Shown: positions 41,267-52,205 of the stretch, piece after piece
How the letters are laid out: every line of letters begins with the position of its first letter
Numbering within the stretch: position 1 is the first letter of the stretch
NCBI RefSeq assembly: GCF_900074925.1
Contig: NW_019716281.1
Span: forward strand, 17,312 to 81,311
From: Ramularia collo-cygni
Taxonomy: Eukaryota > Ascomycota > Dothideomycetes > Mycosphaerellales > Mycosphaerellaceae
Direction of reading: 5' to 3'
DNA: 64,000 bases
Position numbers and translations under genes: made by a program
Notes under the pieces: model-generated
Databases searched by the model: none
The model's input: only the letters and a program-made list of their open reading frames with translations
What the model was told of the DNA's origin: nothing

Positions 41267-42606
41267 CCTGGATTTCGANATCAAAGTATTACGACATTGT
41301 TATGACGACTCTCTGGCGACGATTGATGCTCTGAATTACCTTACAGGGAGGTGATGGTGCAGCGAAAGGACGAGAAACCGAGATCGCTTTTGTACCTTCA
41401 TTGAAAGCCGACAACGTGCCCGAACACATGAAGACCGGCAGCCTAGATGTCCGTGCCTATGTAGTGCTCCGTAGATGGGGTAATATACGAGGTCAACCCA
41501 AAGCAGAAGAACCTGAGCGAATACCATGACGGTATGCAGAAGCCCGTCGTCGAGCGCCTTGCTGTTGGGCGAAAGAAACGCCCATATGAGAGCGTTAGAG
41601 CAAGATGATGCGCAGAGGACGATGTGATCTGTATCGTCATAAAACTAGAAGTATTGCGTTCAGTTTTCCATGCCCGGCCTTTGAGTGCTTTGTTCGATGG
41701 ACAGGGGTCGTTCTTCTTCAAGAGATATTGACAGAGAGACGGGCGGTACGAGGACTGGGCTAAAGTCGGACGACGGGGCGTGAGGCCAGCCTCTCGACGA
41801 AGCCAAGTTCCGACCAGACATATTTATGCTCCGCTCGACGTACGTCTGTCTTTCCTTGGTGGGGAAGTTCAGATCCAGAAGAGGGCGGACGTAGCTACTA
41901 GCAGATCGCAAGAGTCAATTCCGTCCAGGCCCTCCACATCGCTACTCAATTTACAGTAGTTTCTTTCAGTAAAGAGATACTGGTCGACGATATAGGCGGA
42001 ATGGGGCGGGAGGACATACGCGAGGCGCGAAAGTTGAGAGGTGAGGTGAAGTGAGGTCAGATTCGCGCCGGATGAGCGGACGGCGGACGGCGCCTTGGCA
42101 ATGCTCGCCCGCAACATTCTAGCCTAAATTATCGACCGCCCTTCGCTTCGAAATGCTTGATTAATCTTGCTAACGCACGTCGCTCTCCTGCTCCACTATC
42201 AATAGCTGAGGAGCCGTCTCGGACTCTCGGCCAACCAGTCGGCGAACGACCAGAATGCCCACTCAACTGCCGTGTCACTGCCCGCAAGACCAGACCATCG
42301 TACGATGTGGAGGAGCCGCCTCTGGGGGCCCGGAGTAAATGAGGAGATGCTCTGGGGCGATGTCTGCTTGTGGGTGACATCTGCTTTCGTTTCATCTATG
42401 ATTTGCAAGTCAGTAACATCTCGCTTCGGTGCTTTTCGCCTGCTCCACACTGCCGTTCTCAGCTTTCTATGCTGCAACGCGTATTCAACAAGAAAGCTTG
42501 ATTGAGTTGAGCTCCATCCTCCAAGCCTTCTTGTTTTGTATACAGAGGCTTCGACGTTTCTGCCAATTTTTTCATTCGAGTCTTTTATCTAGATCATCTT
42601 CATACA
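41267..42606. other. Long intergenic region with one doubtful small gene
   Basis: 1.34 kb between PRP17 and the MFS gene. Apart from the low-confidence minus-strand model at 41660-42117, nothing is recognised. Confidence 0.5.
41660..42117 (-). CDS. Possible small protein with mitochondrial-type N terminus
   Basis: A tentative two-exon model (42020-42117 and 41660-41897, 336 nt, 111 residues). Exon 1 starts MLRASIAKAPSAVRSSGANL, amphipathic and basic like a mitochondrial presequence, and ends at a strong GTATGT donor. The proposed acceptor is CTGCTAG with TTGAC upstream, continuing SYVRPLLDLNFPTKERQ. The downstream part shows no domain I know. It could equally be a chance frame; only the donor and the presequence-like start support it. 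Confidence 0.25.
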
Positions 42607-44402
42607 ATGGGCGCTCCACAGAAGGCGAGCCGTGGCCAAAGTGACTCCGCAACAATGTCAAACGTTCACCCAGAACCCTTTAAAAGTCCTGCTGATAGCG
42701 ACGGAATGGACCCCACAACGGACACCCGTGCAAGATACATGGCAACAGGCCCAGCTGTCAGTTTAAGCCAGGAACATCAAGATTATCTTATCAAACGCCA
42801 TGGCACACTCTACCTCGATCCTGTACCTTCAGACGACCCTGCCGATCCTTACAACTGGCCAGAATGGAAGAAGATGGCCAATTTAATCGTCGTGGGGTTC
42901 AATGCCATGATGACAACCTTCACAGCAGCTGCAATCATCCCAGCATACGAAGCAATCTCTGAGGAGTTCGAGTGCACCATCACGAAAGCCAGTTACCTCA
43001 CATCGCTACAGATCATGGTTTTGGGCTGGGCTCCACTGTTCTGGAAGCCACTCTCTCAGCGCTATGGTCGACGTCCTATCTGGCTGATCAGTATGCTTGG
43101 CTCGTTGGTCTTCAACGTGGGTTGCGCACTGTCACATAGTTATAGCACGATGGCCATATGTCGCGCGTTTGTGTCCTTCTTCCTCTGTCCCGCAATGGCC
43201 TACGGAAGTGGTGTGGTGACGGAGACGTACTTTAAAGGACAGCGAGCTCAGTACATGGGCGTGTGGACCTTGTTGGTCACGTTGGGTGGGGTTGGCCACA
43301 TCCTTGAATGATTGAACATGCTAATGCTCGTCCAGGGGCACCCTCGGGACCATTTATTATGGGATTCGTCAGTTACCAGACTGGAAACTACCGGTGGATA
43401 TACTGGACCCTCGCAATTCTCAACGGTGTGCACTTCTTGGCCTATTGTATCTTTGGACCAGAGACTCGCTATCTTCGACGCGGCGTCACGCACAGAGGCT
43501 CTGCATTCGCTCAAGAGTGCGCTCTCTCCTTCCTGAAAACATGAGAATGGTAATTGACTTCTTCCGTAGATATCTCCAATTCCGACGAATCGACCCAGCT
43601 CCCTTCCGAATCTTCGAATTCATCCAACCCCTATCCCTCGCGCGATATGCCTCAATTGCGATTCCCGCTGTTGCGTATGCTGTGGTCTTCAACTTTACCT
43701 CTGTCCTCCTCACAGTCGAGATCCCTCAACTCTTCATCCCCAAATTTGGCTTCAACTCCCAGCAGCTTGGTCTCCAATTTCTCGGAATCATCATAGGCTC
43801 CATTATTGGCGAGCAACTAGGTGGTCGACTCAGCGACCTCTGGATGAGACGCATTGGAGGTAGGAAAGTCGCAACGCCTCCACCCGAGTTCCGTCTGTGG
43901 CTCTCTTACGGAGGATTCCTACTGGCGATGGTCGGATTGATCATTTTCGGCGTTCGATTTGAACAAGCTGAGCAGAATCATTGNAATGTAACGCCAATAA
44001 TCGGCATCGCAATCGCAGCAGTGGGTAACCAGATCGTCACGACGGTACTGGTGACTTATGCGGTTGACTGTCATGTTGAGCATAGTGCAAGCATTGGTAT
44101 TTTCATAAATGTCGTTCGACAGACTTGGTATGCTATTCCTTCCTTCAGAAACGGAGGCCACCACAAAACTGACATTCTCCTGCAGGGGATTCATCGGACC
44201 ATTCTTCTTCCCCGAGATGCTGGCCGATCTGGGTACCGTGGCAAGCGTTGGATTGCTTGCAGGGCTGATATTCGCTGTCTGTTGGGTTCCCACAGCGGTG
44301 TTGCAGTGGCGAGGGCAGAAATGGAGAGATGCTGGTCCGGCGCCCATTGTCATGGCTGAGGACTTGAAGGTCGCTGAGAAGGAGGCTACTGGTTCCGTGT
44401 GA
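42607..44402 (+). CDS. MFS transporter (DHA1-like, multidrug type)
   Basis: Exons 42607-43285, 43336-43516, 43570-44127 and 44186-44402 encode 544 residues. The N-terminal cytosolic part holds the DPYNWPEWKK motif common in fungal DHA1 carriers. The first six helices follow with the motif-A variant QRYGRRPIWL, then a long cytosolic loop beginning PETRYLRRGVTHRGSAFAQE. The second six helices start near LSLARYASIAIPAVAYAVVF, with GGRLSDLWMRR as the second motif A. The last exon supplies GFIGPFFFPEM. Introns are 50-58 nt with usable branch sites. Substrate unknown; drug or metabolite export by proton antiport is the family norm. One N is in exon 3. Confidence 0.9.
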
Positions 44403-44931
44403 AGGCTCCTCCTGTAGATGAATTATGTAACAGTAACGTGTAGGCTGAAGCTGCACTTGCAAGGACGCTAATGCCTTGAACGTGAACGAAAAACTACGAG
44501 CATCGACAGAATGACAAAACAGAATAGGGTGGAAGAAAAGCTGCACTCAAGAATCGAACAGCACAGCATGGCCAACTGTAAGAAGCTTGTACATACGCAA
44601 CAGTAGGTAGAGTAGAATAATGGCTTAGCTCCATGCCGTCACTGTGCTCATAACTTCCAAAGGGTCTGTGACATAAGACGTCCTAGAGGCTACATACATT
44701 GCGTGCTTGTGACTGCGAGAATCTATTCGCCGTCTATTGTCAACTCCAAATCGCCGTTTCATCTGCCCGGGTATCTTTGTAATGCCAACTCCATACGCTG
44801 ATGCTTCAGTAGTCGTCCCCGTTTCGTGTCATCGTTATCGTCGTCCCCGCGACCTCGCCTATCAAGACACTGTCAACCCGCTCGCCNGTCATGCATCGTG
44901 TAAGCACCATATTTAGGGAGCAAGACACTGC
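44403..44931. other. Convergent intergenic region
   Basis: 529 bp between MFS and NPT1 stops. Nothing recognised. Confidence 0.5.
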
Positions 44932-46302
44932 TCAGCTGTCGTTCTTGTCCCATCGATGAGCTTCATCTCCGCCTCGCCAAGACTTCTCCTCGTACCCAAC
45001 TTGCGCTTTCACGCTCCTCATCAGCTCATCGTTGCCCATGTTTTTGCCCGTATCATCACTCAGCTTGATCGCGCTATTACCATTGGCCTCGCATAATTTG
45101 ATAACGATGTTTAACGGCACGCTCTTCTCCTTCGTGCTCAGAGTCACGAAGTCATTAGTGAAGAATGTCCCCACACCAAATGCTGGTGTCAGACCCACGG
45201 CCTCGGTGGCCTCCTTGTACTGAATGCATCGCGCGATGTTCAAGCTGTCAGAGAAGATGACCGTCTTCGGGTCCTTGATACCCTGTGCGTCGTAAAATTG
45301 GCTAATCATCTTGACATACTCGACGGGATCGCCAGAGTCCTGGCGTACGCCAGTAAATATCTGCGCGTATGTCGGGTCTCGTCCATTCACCACATCCTCG
45401 GTGGTGCCGCTCTTAGGTGCAGGCTGCGCGAAAGCCTTCAAGAATGAGGGAGTGCCGAATGTGTCCGTCAATGCGATGCCCAACACGCCCCGGCCGAAAG
45501 TTCCAATCCAATACTGCAGTGCGAGCTCATTTGCGCTTGCATAGTCCTGTGTGATGGCGGCAATGCCCATGAACCACTCATGCGCGACCGTACCCGTAGG
45601 ATTGACGCCATATTTCATGGCGAGATGCACATTTGAGGTTCCCGTGAACTTTCCCTTCCAACCCCTGCCATTTGTCTCCGCTTCCTCCTTTGCCTGCATA
45701 AGACCCTCGATGATCATCGCGTGCGTCTTGTAGTCACGTCTCCGTCTGCTCCCAAATTCGCTGAAAACACAGCCGCTCTCGAGAAGTCTTTCGCCTTTTT
45801 CCTTGGCTTGAGCGAGTTGTCCGTCGTGGTTCCAGTCACGATCGACAAACTTGAAGTAGGCTTCAGATGTAAGGGCGAGCAGCGGGATCTCGTAGAGGAT
45901 GGTCTCCACCCACACTCCACTGACCGACAGGATAACGTCCCCAAGAGCATCAGGATCCTTGGAATCGCTCGTAATGGGTGTGAATGTGGCCTCGACCTGC
46001 GATGAGGGATGGAGACGAAGAGTCGATAGATAGTCGAGATAGGTCGGTGTGAGATATGGACAGGTCTTGCGTAGCCATTCAATCTCGGCCGCAGTGACTT
46101 GAATGTTCTCAAGCTTGTTGATCTGCGTCTCCAGCCACTCGAATGCTTCTCTTGTGAATCGCATGTGGGGCGTGCGATTGGTGAATTGGTAGCGAACGTG
46201 AGCGTCGGGGAAGTACTTGAGGACCGCGCATTGCATCGTCAGCTTGTAAAGATCCGTGTCGAGCAGCGAGAAGACGCCTTCGGGCGTATCGTTGGAGGCC
46301 AT
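44932..46302 (-). CDS. NPT1: Nicotinate phosphoribosyltransferase
   Basis: 456 residues from the first ATG (the frame is open 21 nt further upstream without one). It converts nicotinate and PRPP to nicotinate mononucleotide in the NAD salvage (Preiss-Handler) pathway. Landmarks are SLLDTDLYKLTMQ at the N terminus, FTNRTPHMRFTREAF, SEFGSRRRRDYKTHAMI, GTSNVHLAMKYGVNPTGTVA with HEWFMG, TDTFGTPSFLKAF, GVRQDSGDPVEYVKM and FSDSLN. The length is usual for the eukaryotic enzyme. Confidence 0.96.
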   Translation of the reverse strand: MASNDTPEGVFSLLDTDLYKLTMQCAVLKYFPDAHVRYQFTNRTPHMRFTREAFEWLETQINKLENIQVTAAEIEWLRKTCPYLTPTYLDYLSTLRLHPSSQVEATFTPITSDSKDPDALGDVILSVSGVWVETILYEIPLLALTSEAYFKFVDRDWNHDGQLAQAKEKGERLLESGCVFSEFGSRRRRDYKTHAMIIEGLMQAKEEAETNGRGWKGKFTGTSNVHLAMKYGVNPTGTVAHEWFMGIAAITQDYASANELALQYWIGTFGRGVLGIALTDTFGTPSFLKAFAQPAPKSGTTEDVVNGRDPTYAQIFTGVRQDSGDPVEYVKMISQFYDAQGIKDPKTVIFSDSLNIARCIQYKEATEAVGLTPAFGVGTFFTNDFVTLSTKEKSVPLNIVIKLCEANGNSAIKLSDDTGKNMGNDELMRSVKAQVGYEEKSWRGGDEAHRWDKNDS

Positions 46303-46911
46303 GTTGCGTAATGCTAATGTCAAGGACGATCAAGTTCAGAGATGAATGATCTTGATTAGTATTGGTTGTTGACCGTAACAAAGCATGAGCCGCTTGCCGT
46401 TTCTGAAACAGACCTTGGCTTTGATGCAAGCAAACGCTGGCAAACAAAAGATAGTTATGTAGAAGACGCGACTTTCCCTCACACTTCGTTCCGATGAGCT
46501 CCACTAGGCCAGTGGTCCCTCGACATGTTTCTGTTTCTGCTGCGTGCTGAAAGTGGGGCAGGCATCGGCTGCTCTACCGAACCCTGCATCACTTAGCCCC
46601 GAGCTTATCTACGATAGCATCATCGCAACGCGGACTCTCCCAAAAGGAAGGTCCGCTTGGGGAGCTCCAAAAATTGTTGAAATCTATATGCCTCTGAGTC
46701 CACCTCACACCTTCCGTTCGTTTCACTTCACTTCATTCTCAAGAAACGCCGCAGTCAGGGTCCAAGCTCAATTCTGCTCGGCAGCCTAGAATTAACCGGA
46801 GCCCTGACCGCGATTCACTCGAGTGCCTGACTACAAAAGCCATTGGACTCGAAAGCTACCTCATCCATCACACCAACCTACCGACAACCATCCACCACTC
46901 AACCACACATC
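46303..46911. promoter_or_regulatory. Divergent promoter region NPT1/SYM1
   Basis: 609 bp between divergent starts. The SYM1 side ends in a C/A-rich stretch typical of fungal leaders. No specific site assigned. Confidence 0.5.
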
Positions 46912-47590
46912 ATGCTCGCCTGGTATGGTTCTGTCCCTGAATGCCACGTGCTATCCACATCACTCTAACCAGCGGCGACGCGCAGGTACAAAGCCAGCCT
47001 GGCCTCGCGCCCTCTCCTGACGCAGTCCGTCACGACCGCCGTCCTCTTCGCGACCGGCGACACGCTCGCCCAGCAGGCCGTCGAGGGCAATGGCATCATG
47101 GGCCATGATCTGTCACGCACCGGTCGCATGGCCTTCTACGGTGGCTGCATCTTCGGCCCCGCTGCCACCATGTGGTTCAGAGTCCTCCAAAACCGCGTCG
47201 TGATCAAGAACTCTCCTCACCTCACCACGCTCGCCCGAGTCGCCGCCGACCAGTGCCTCTTCGCCACCGGCAATCTCTTCTTCTTCCTGTCGACCATGGC
47301 CGTCATGGAGGGCAAGAGTCCAAAGGACAAGCTCGCACAGACCTACACCATGGCTCTCAAGAAGAACTGGATGGTGTGGCCTGCTGTGCAGTTCGTCAAC
47401 TTCACATTCGTGCCGCTGCACCACCGCGTGCTGGTCGTCAACGTGGTGTCCTTGGGTGAGTAGATCGTAGCCGAGCTTGAGCTTGTCGCAGTGGCTAACA
47501 ATCGTAGGCTGGAACTGCTACCTCAGCTTCCTCAACTCCCAGCCAGGCGGTGCGCATGTCGCCAACCCCGAGCTACCTCCGGATGTTTGA
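46912..47590 (+). CDS. SYM1: Mpv17/PMP22-family membrane protein (Sym1-like)
   Basis: Exons 46912-46922 (11 nt), 46986-47455 and 47508-47590 give 187 residues, matching the family. The start reads MLAWYKASLASRPLLTQSV, then GDTLAQQAVE, a Gly-rich FYGGCIFGPAATMWF, DQCLFATGNLFFFLSTMAVM, the Mpv17 signature around KKNWMVWPAVQFVNFTFVPL, and NVVSLGWNCYLSFLNSQ. Four membrane spans are expected. Sym1 sits in the inner mitochondrial membrane and is needed under heat and ethanol stress; other members are peroxisomal, including the Woronin sorting protein, so location is inferred. Both introns have CTAAC branch sites. Confidence 0.92.
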
Positions 47591-48204
47591 GCTTCTCGAC
47601 GTGCTCTCACTTCGCGCCTTCATTGCGCGTCACCTCACGTACGAATTCACAACACCAATTGCAGCTGAAGAGCAGGCAAGTTTAGGTGGGCAACCCGTGT
47701 ACATTTTCCTGTTTCTTTAGCGGGTGGGCAGGCCAGCTCGGAAAGCAAGGCATGGCATGGACACGGCGTTTGCATCACAACACCTACGAAGGTGCATCAC
47801 ATAGCATTAGGCCCATCGTTTGCACGTCAGACTGGGCAACCAGCGGGAGATATTGCAGAGAATGCCAATGCAACTCAGAAATGAGAAGTTCGAAATCCAT
47901 TGTACAGTTTCCAAGGTTAAGTTCGGAGCATGTCGAGTTTCGTTCCATGGAGCACTCGTGCTGGAGCTTGTCTAATCTCAAGCCATGAGATGGATCCTCT
48001 TGGATGATGGTTGACTCCTGAACCCAGAGATCCACCGTATGCTTCTACTTTCATGCTGTCTTATAAAGCAGACTTTTCTCAAGTCTCGAGCTCTCGGCAG
48101 TTCGATGTTCACAAGGTCTGCAAAGACGGAGCTCGTCGAATATTTGGAGATGCTCGGTACATCGCACGGCCGAAAGCGGCATCATATCACGGCATGCGCA
48201 GCGT
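47591..48204. other. Convergent intergenic region
   Basis: 614 bp between SYM1 and the BolA gene stops. Nothing recognised. Confidence 0.5.
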
Positions 48205-48745
48205 TCAAGATGATACTGCGCTCTCCTTCGCCTTTGCTTTTTCCTCTTCTTCAACCGTCCGTGTGCGCAATTGCAGGGCATGAATCCCGCCTTCAGCAGC
48301 CATCTCATCCTTGAGAAGTGTATACACCATGCGGTGGCGGGCCGGCTGCATCTTCGACTTGAAGGCGTCGGAAGCAATGTTAACTCTTTTGTTTGTTTTC
48401 ATTTAGTAAGGGTGGCTTTGAAGAAATGGATACGATGATAAGTGGCCCCTACCTGAAATGCGTTTCTTGTGAAGTGCTGCCTTTCATGGCCTTGTGATGT
48501 GCATGCTTATGCGAGTCATTAAAGACTTCGAGAGATGTTGGCGCAAGCGCTTCGGTGATCTATTGAAGCAATCAGCTTTCTACTCGTTGAGACATCGCTC
48601 TCAGGGACAAATCGGGTGGAAATTATTCCATGGCGAACGTGTATGTAAGATTTACCTTTTGCCTCAGCGCGTCTTCCATCGGAGTCTGCGAGGCCATGCT
48701 GGAATATCGCTTTCGCAGCGCTGTTCGCGCGACTCGATGAAACAT
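48205..48745 (-). CDS. BOL1: Mitochondrial BolA-like protein
   Basis: Three exons (48656-48745, 48453-48559, 48205-48385) encode 125 residues. The first 16 residues (MFHRVARTALRKRYSS) form an Arg-rich, acid-free presequence, followed by a second in-frame Met. The BolA domain follows: ITEALAPTSLEVFNDSHKHA, HHKAMKGSTSQETHF, then across the second junction RVNIASDAFKSKMQPARHRM, VYTLLKDEM and the closing GIHALQLRTRT. BolA proteins pair with monothiol glutaredoxins and help deliver [4Fe-4S] clusters; the presequence points to mitochondrial Bol1. Introns are 96 and 67 nt. The exons are short, so the gene is easily missed. Confidence 0.9.
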
Positions 48746-50138
48746 TCGCGAACGGAATCAGATATTTGATGATCGGATGGTTCTTGGAACCGCGTTGGTT
48801 TGATGTCGTGGTGTGGAGTTGCGAGTCGTTCACCTCACCTCCGTATCGGGAAGATTTGCCGACGCTAGTAATTCTCGCTATACCTTCCTAGTTTGCTCTA
48901 TATTCTTCCCATGCTCTATCTCTTCTCTAGTATGTGGTACTGAGGGCGAGAGAATCTGTCGTTTGAAGATCAAATTTGAAGGAGTTATGGTCTGCAGCAT
49001 TGCGAGGAAGGCCTCTTCGACCCAAGTCTGCAACAGCCTGGCAATCTTGCCCACTACACAGCAAGGCTCACGAGACAACTATTGAGACTTGTCGTCAAAG
49101 GAAGTAGTGCAAGTCGAGAGCGAAGAGAAGAGAGTAGGGAATGGGTAGATTGGAGCGGGGAGGAGATCATCTGGGTGGGTCAGAAAGGGCCATGGAAGAG
49201 TCAAGTTTTATGCTTGAAGTGTAGGATAAATGTTAGATGGGGAGCAAGCATACTGTCGCATATAGCGAGCTGCACGACCGAGACAGTCAGTCCGACAGCG
49301 AACGTGGCGGAAGCAATCCGACCAACATCTAGTCAACGAGGCGTAGGCAAATCTTAATACTCATCGGTATATATCTATACGTAGCACAGCATCATTGTCA
49401 CATCCTTCTGCCGACTAGTTGACCACGCTCATCTATGCTTGGGAATCGTTTCCCCCAGCGTATCAATGTCATCTGCTAGTAGTCTGGAAACAGAATTTTG
49501 TTCCATCGTTATAACATAACCACCAACATCCTCATGGCATATGACATGTTGTGCTTGTTGAAGACATAGTTGCTCGCGACGGAAGGGCAGGTGATTTCCT
49601 CCAACCTCTCAAGGACAAACGGTAGTGAATACCACAATCGTTAATTTGATCCATAGCAGGCATATATCTTCACCGCGGATAAAGTCGCCGTCGTTCATTC
49701 CTGGCCGACGATGTGCCAGTGGCAGAAGAAGTCTGTGGCAGTGGCTCTGATGCCGTCCCAGTCGACAGACCATAAATATCTGTTGCATGCTGTGACTGCG
49801 GAATAGACGCCATCTGACAGGATTCAGTCTTCCTGTCTATGAAATGAGTGATTCGGAGCGGGGTATCGATTGTGAGCCGCAGTGTGGGCTGAACAGGATG
49901 ATCAGAGCTGCCGATATGAGGGTTCCTCATCGAAATGGAACACCCTCGGTCTTTTGCATATCAGCTTAAGCCCTCGCCCTCTGCAGGGTCGACGACGTTG
50001 TGGCTACTAAACCCCTCGCTAACACCAGCGTGGCCCGTCAATTGATGGAGGGCGCTGTTGAGGGTGCTGCTTCTGTTGATAGTTTCTCATATCGTTAGCT
50101 AGGAGAATGACCTTTCTCCTTACTAGCGCACGGGACTT
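48746..50138. other. Long intergenic region, nothing recognised
   Basis: 1.39 kb between BolA start and the multicopper oxidase stop (both minus). It has no frame above 91 codons and no domain. A short plus-strand frame after a CTCTGCAG acceptor-like site at 49978-49985 was not convincing. Confidence 0.5.
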
Positions 50139-52205
50139 TCATTTGGCGAGATCCCTGTAGTCCTCATCCTCAGGACCCATTCCCTTTTCAATCCCATGGG
50201 CAGCACACAGGTCCAGATTTGCTTGAGGAACTCGGACCTTGGCAAGCTCATCGCTCCGGGTCAGAAACTGCATAGCTAAGCCAGCCTCGGAATGCCAGGC
50301 CAAATGACAGTGAAATGTCCATGCGCCAGGATTGTCGGCAACTATGCGAATCAACATCCAACCAAAGGCCTCTACAGTGGCTGTGTCACGTCGCAGCGGG
50401 TTCGTCAGGTCGAGTTGATCGTAGAGAGGCGCTAGATTTTCCCTGTTGATACCACCGGAAACAGATGTGAGTGGCGGGTATCCATGACCTTGAGCGAGTA
50501 CAAAGTACTTGTATCCATGCAAATGCATGGGGTGAGAGCCGTCGTCGAAGTTCGACACGAGGATATCGATGGTTTGAATACCAGTAGTTTGAATGACGAG
50601 CTCACGAGAGATGTCGTACGCCTGATCGTTCACAAATGCTTGGGAAGATGTCGTGTCCGGGCGAAAAGTCATGTTAAGAGTCGCCAACCCATCAATCGCT
50701 CGGTGCAAGCTAGGAGAGTTCACTTCTGGTCGGAAAGTACTTGTGTTGAACTTTCCGCGACTCAATCTGTACTTCCCAATCTCGAAGTTCGAACGAAGGT
50801 AGAAAAATGCGTCTTCGCGGACGGGAGCAGCAACCACATCGAGCGGAATCAGCTCGGTGGTGTTCATGTCCTTACACTCTTGCAAAAGTGCGGTTTCCCA
50901 GTCTGTGGATGATGGGAGCTCGTTCGGGTCGTCAACGTATTGTACGATGGCCAAGGCATTCGCATCCAGATTTGCAGGTACTTCGGCGAAACAGGTTGTA
51001 ATCATCCGGGCTAGCATCCAGAACGACTCAGAGGTGGCAGAATTGGTGTTCACGACAACACTGTACCGCTGCGCCGGATTGATGTTCACTCGGTGATAGG
51101 TCGATGGCTCGACGTCCGTGCCATCGACCTCTGTCACTGCCAATTCATGCTCGTTGATCTGCACCTGAAACTCTGCCAATGCGCCTACGTTAATGAAACG
51201 CAACCTGTGACTTTCATTTCGCTCAAGCGTCAGGCGAGGAGTGCCCACGTTTGTAGTGCTGTTGTCGCACTTTCTGCCAGGAAAAGATTCGCAGTCCCGG
51301 ATCGAACGCCCGTTAATCAGCCCACCAACTGGAACTGGCTCGGCGTTCTCCTCGTCTGGCTTGAGGTACTGCCAAAGTAGCGCTGACGAGAGGTCGTGGT
51401 AGTGGTCGGCTAGCAATATGACCCTGTCGGTCTTATACGGTATACGCTGCTTCTCCTTCTCATCGCGGCCATGTATAATCAGCGGTCCATGGAGACCGTC
51501 CGACGATTGTACTCCTTGGTGAGAATGCCAGAAGTAGCTTCCACTTTGCTTGACAGTGAATTGGTAGGTGAAATTGTGGCCAGGTGCGATCGGACAAGTG
51601 GTGGTACCAACTGCACCGTCCATGAACGAACTTCCGTTTTGATAGATTCCATGCCAATGAAACGAGGTTGCGTTCGTTGCCTCGTTATGTACGTTGACAA
51701 CTATGGTATCACCCTCATTGACTTCGATCAGCGGGCCAGGAAACTGCGAGTTGACCAATATCATCGGCCGATAGACTCCATCTGGGTTGTGCTCATGGTC
51801 TCTGACAGTCCAGCTATATTCTCTACGCTGCGCAGGCGCGTGGAAGTCCCAATTCGGATCCAGTGTATAGTCCGGGGTTGATATTCCTGAAGGTGCTTGG
51901 GCCAGAGATTGGGTGTCGCCTTTGCTTAGATTCAAGCTGGCAATGGTGCCGAGAGCAAGCAAGATAATTATGGCCATGGAGATAAAGAACCATAGACGGG
52001 GGATGCAGAAACCAGACCTGAGCTCAATTTGCTCCTTCTGGTCCAGTTTCTGGTGTTTCTCATTCTCGGACAATTCTTCCACATCGGAGCCCCTCCAGTC
52101 CATCAGCAGGCTCTGTATCTGTTCTGTCTCGTTGCCTGAGGAGCGCGACGAGTCCCTTTCACGCTGTGACAATCTCATTGTCGCAAACATTCCCTCTTCA
52201 GCCAT
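50139..52205 (-). CDS. Membrane-anchored multicopper oxidase (laccase/ferroxidase family)
   Basis: 688 residues, one exon. A 70-residue cytosolic head is followed by one hydrophobic segment (71-92), implying a type II membrane protein with the oxidase outside. Three cupredoxin domains carry all copper motifs: HWHG, WHSH, HPMHLHG, and HCHLAWHSEAGLAM. The axial residue ten positions after the type-1 Cys is Leu. Asn-x-Ser/Thr sites are frequent, fitting secretion. Fet3-type ferroxidases are anchored at the C terminus instead, so this is not a standard Fet3 despite nearby CCC1. Substrate may be phenols, pigment precursors or metal ions. Confidence 0.93.
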   Translation of the reverse strand: MAEEGMFATMRLSQRERDSSRSSGNETEQIQSLLMDWRGSDVEELSENEKHQKLDQKEQIELRSGFCIPRLWFFISMAIIILLALGTIASLNLSKGDTQSLAQAPSGISTPDYTLDPNWDFHAPAQRREYSWTVRDHEHNPDGVYRPMILVNSQFPGPLIEVNEGDTIVVNVHNEATNATSFHWHGIYQNGSSFMDGAVGTTTCPIAPGHNFTYQFTVKQSGSYFWHSHQGVQSSDGLHGPLIIHGRDEKEKQRIPYKTDRVILLADHYHDLSSALLWQYLKPDEENAEPVPVGGLINGRSIRDCESFPGRKCDNSTTNVGTPRLTLERNESHRLRFINVGALAEFQVQINEHELAVTEVDGTDVEPSTYHRVNINPAQRYSVVVNTNSATSESFWMLARMITTCFAEVPANLDANALAIVQYVDDPNELPSSTDWETALLQECKDMNTTELIPLDVVAAPVREDAFFYLRSNFEIGKYRLSRGKFNTSTFRPEVNSPSLHRAIDGLATLNMTFRPDTTSSQAFVNDQAYDISRELVIQTTGIQTIDILVSNFDDGSHPMHLHGYKYFVLAQGHGYPPLTSVSGGINRENLAPLYDQLDLTNPLRRDTATVEAFGWMLIRIVADNPGAWTFHCHLAWHSEAGLAMQFLTRSDELAKVRVPQANLDLCAAHGIEKGMGPEDEDYRDLAK

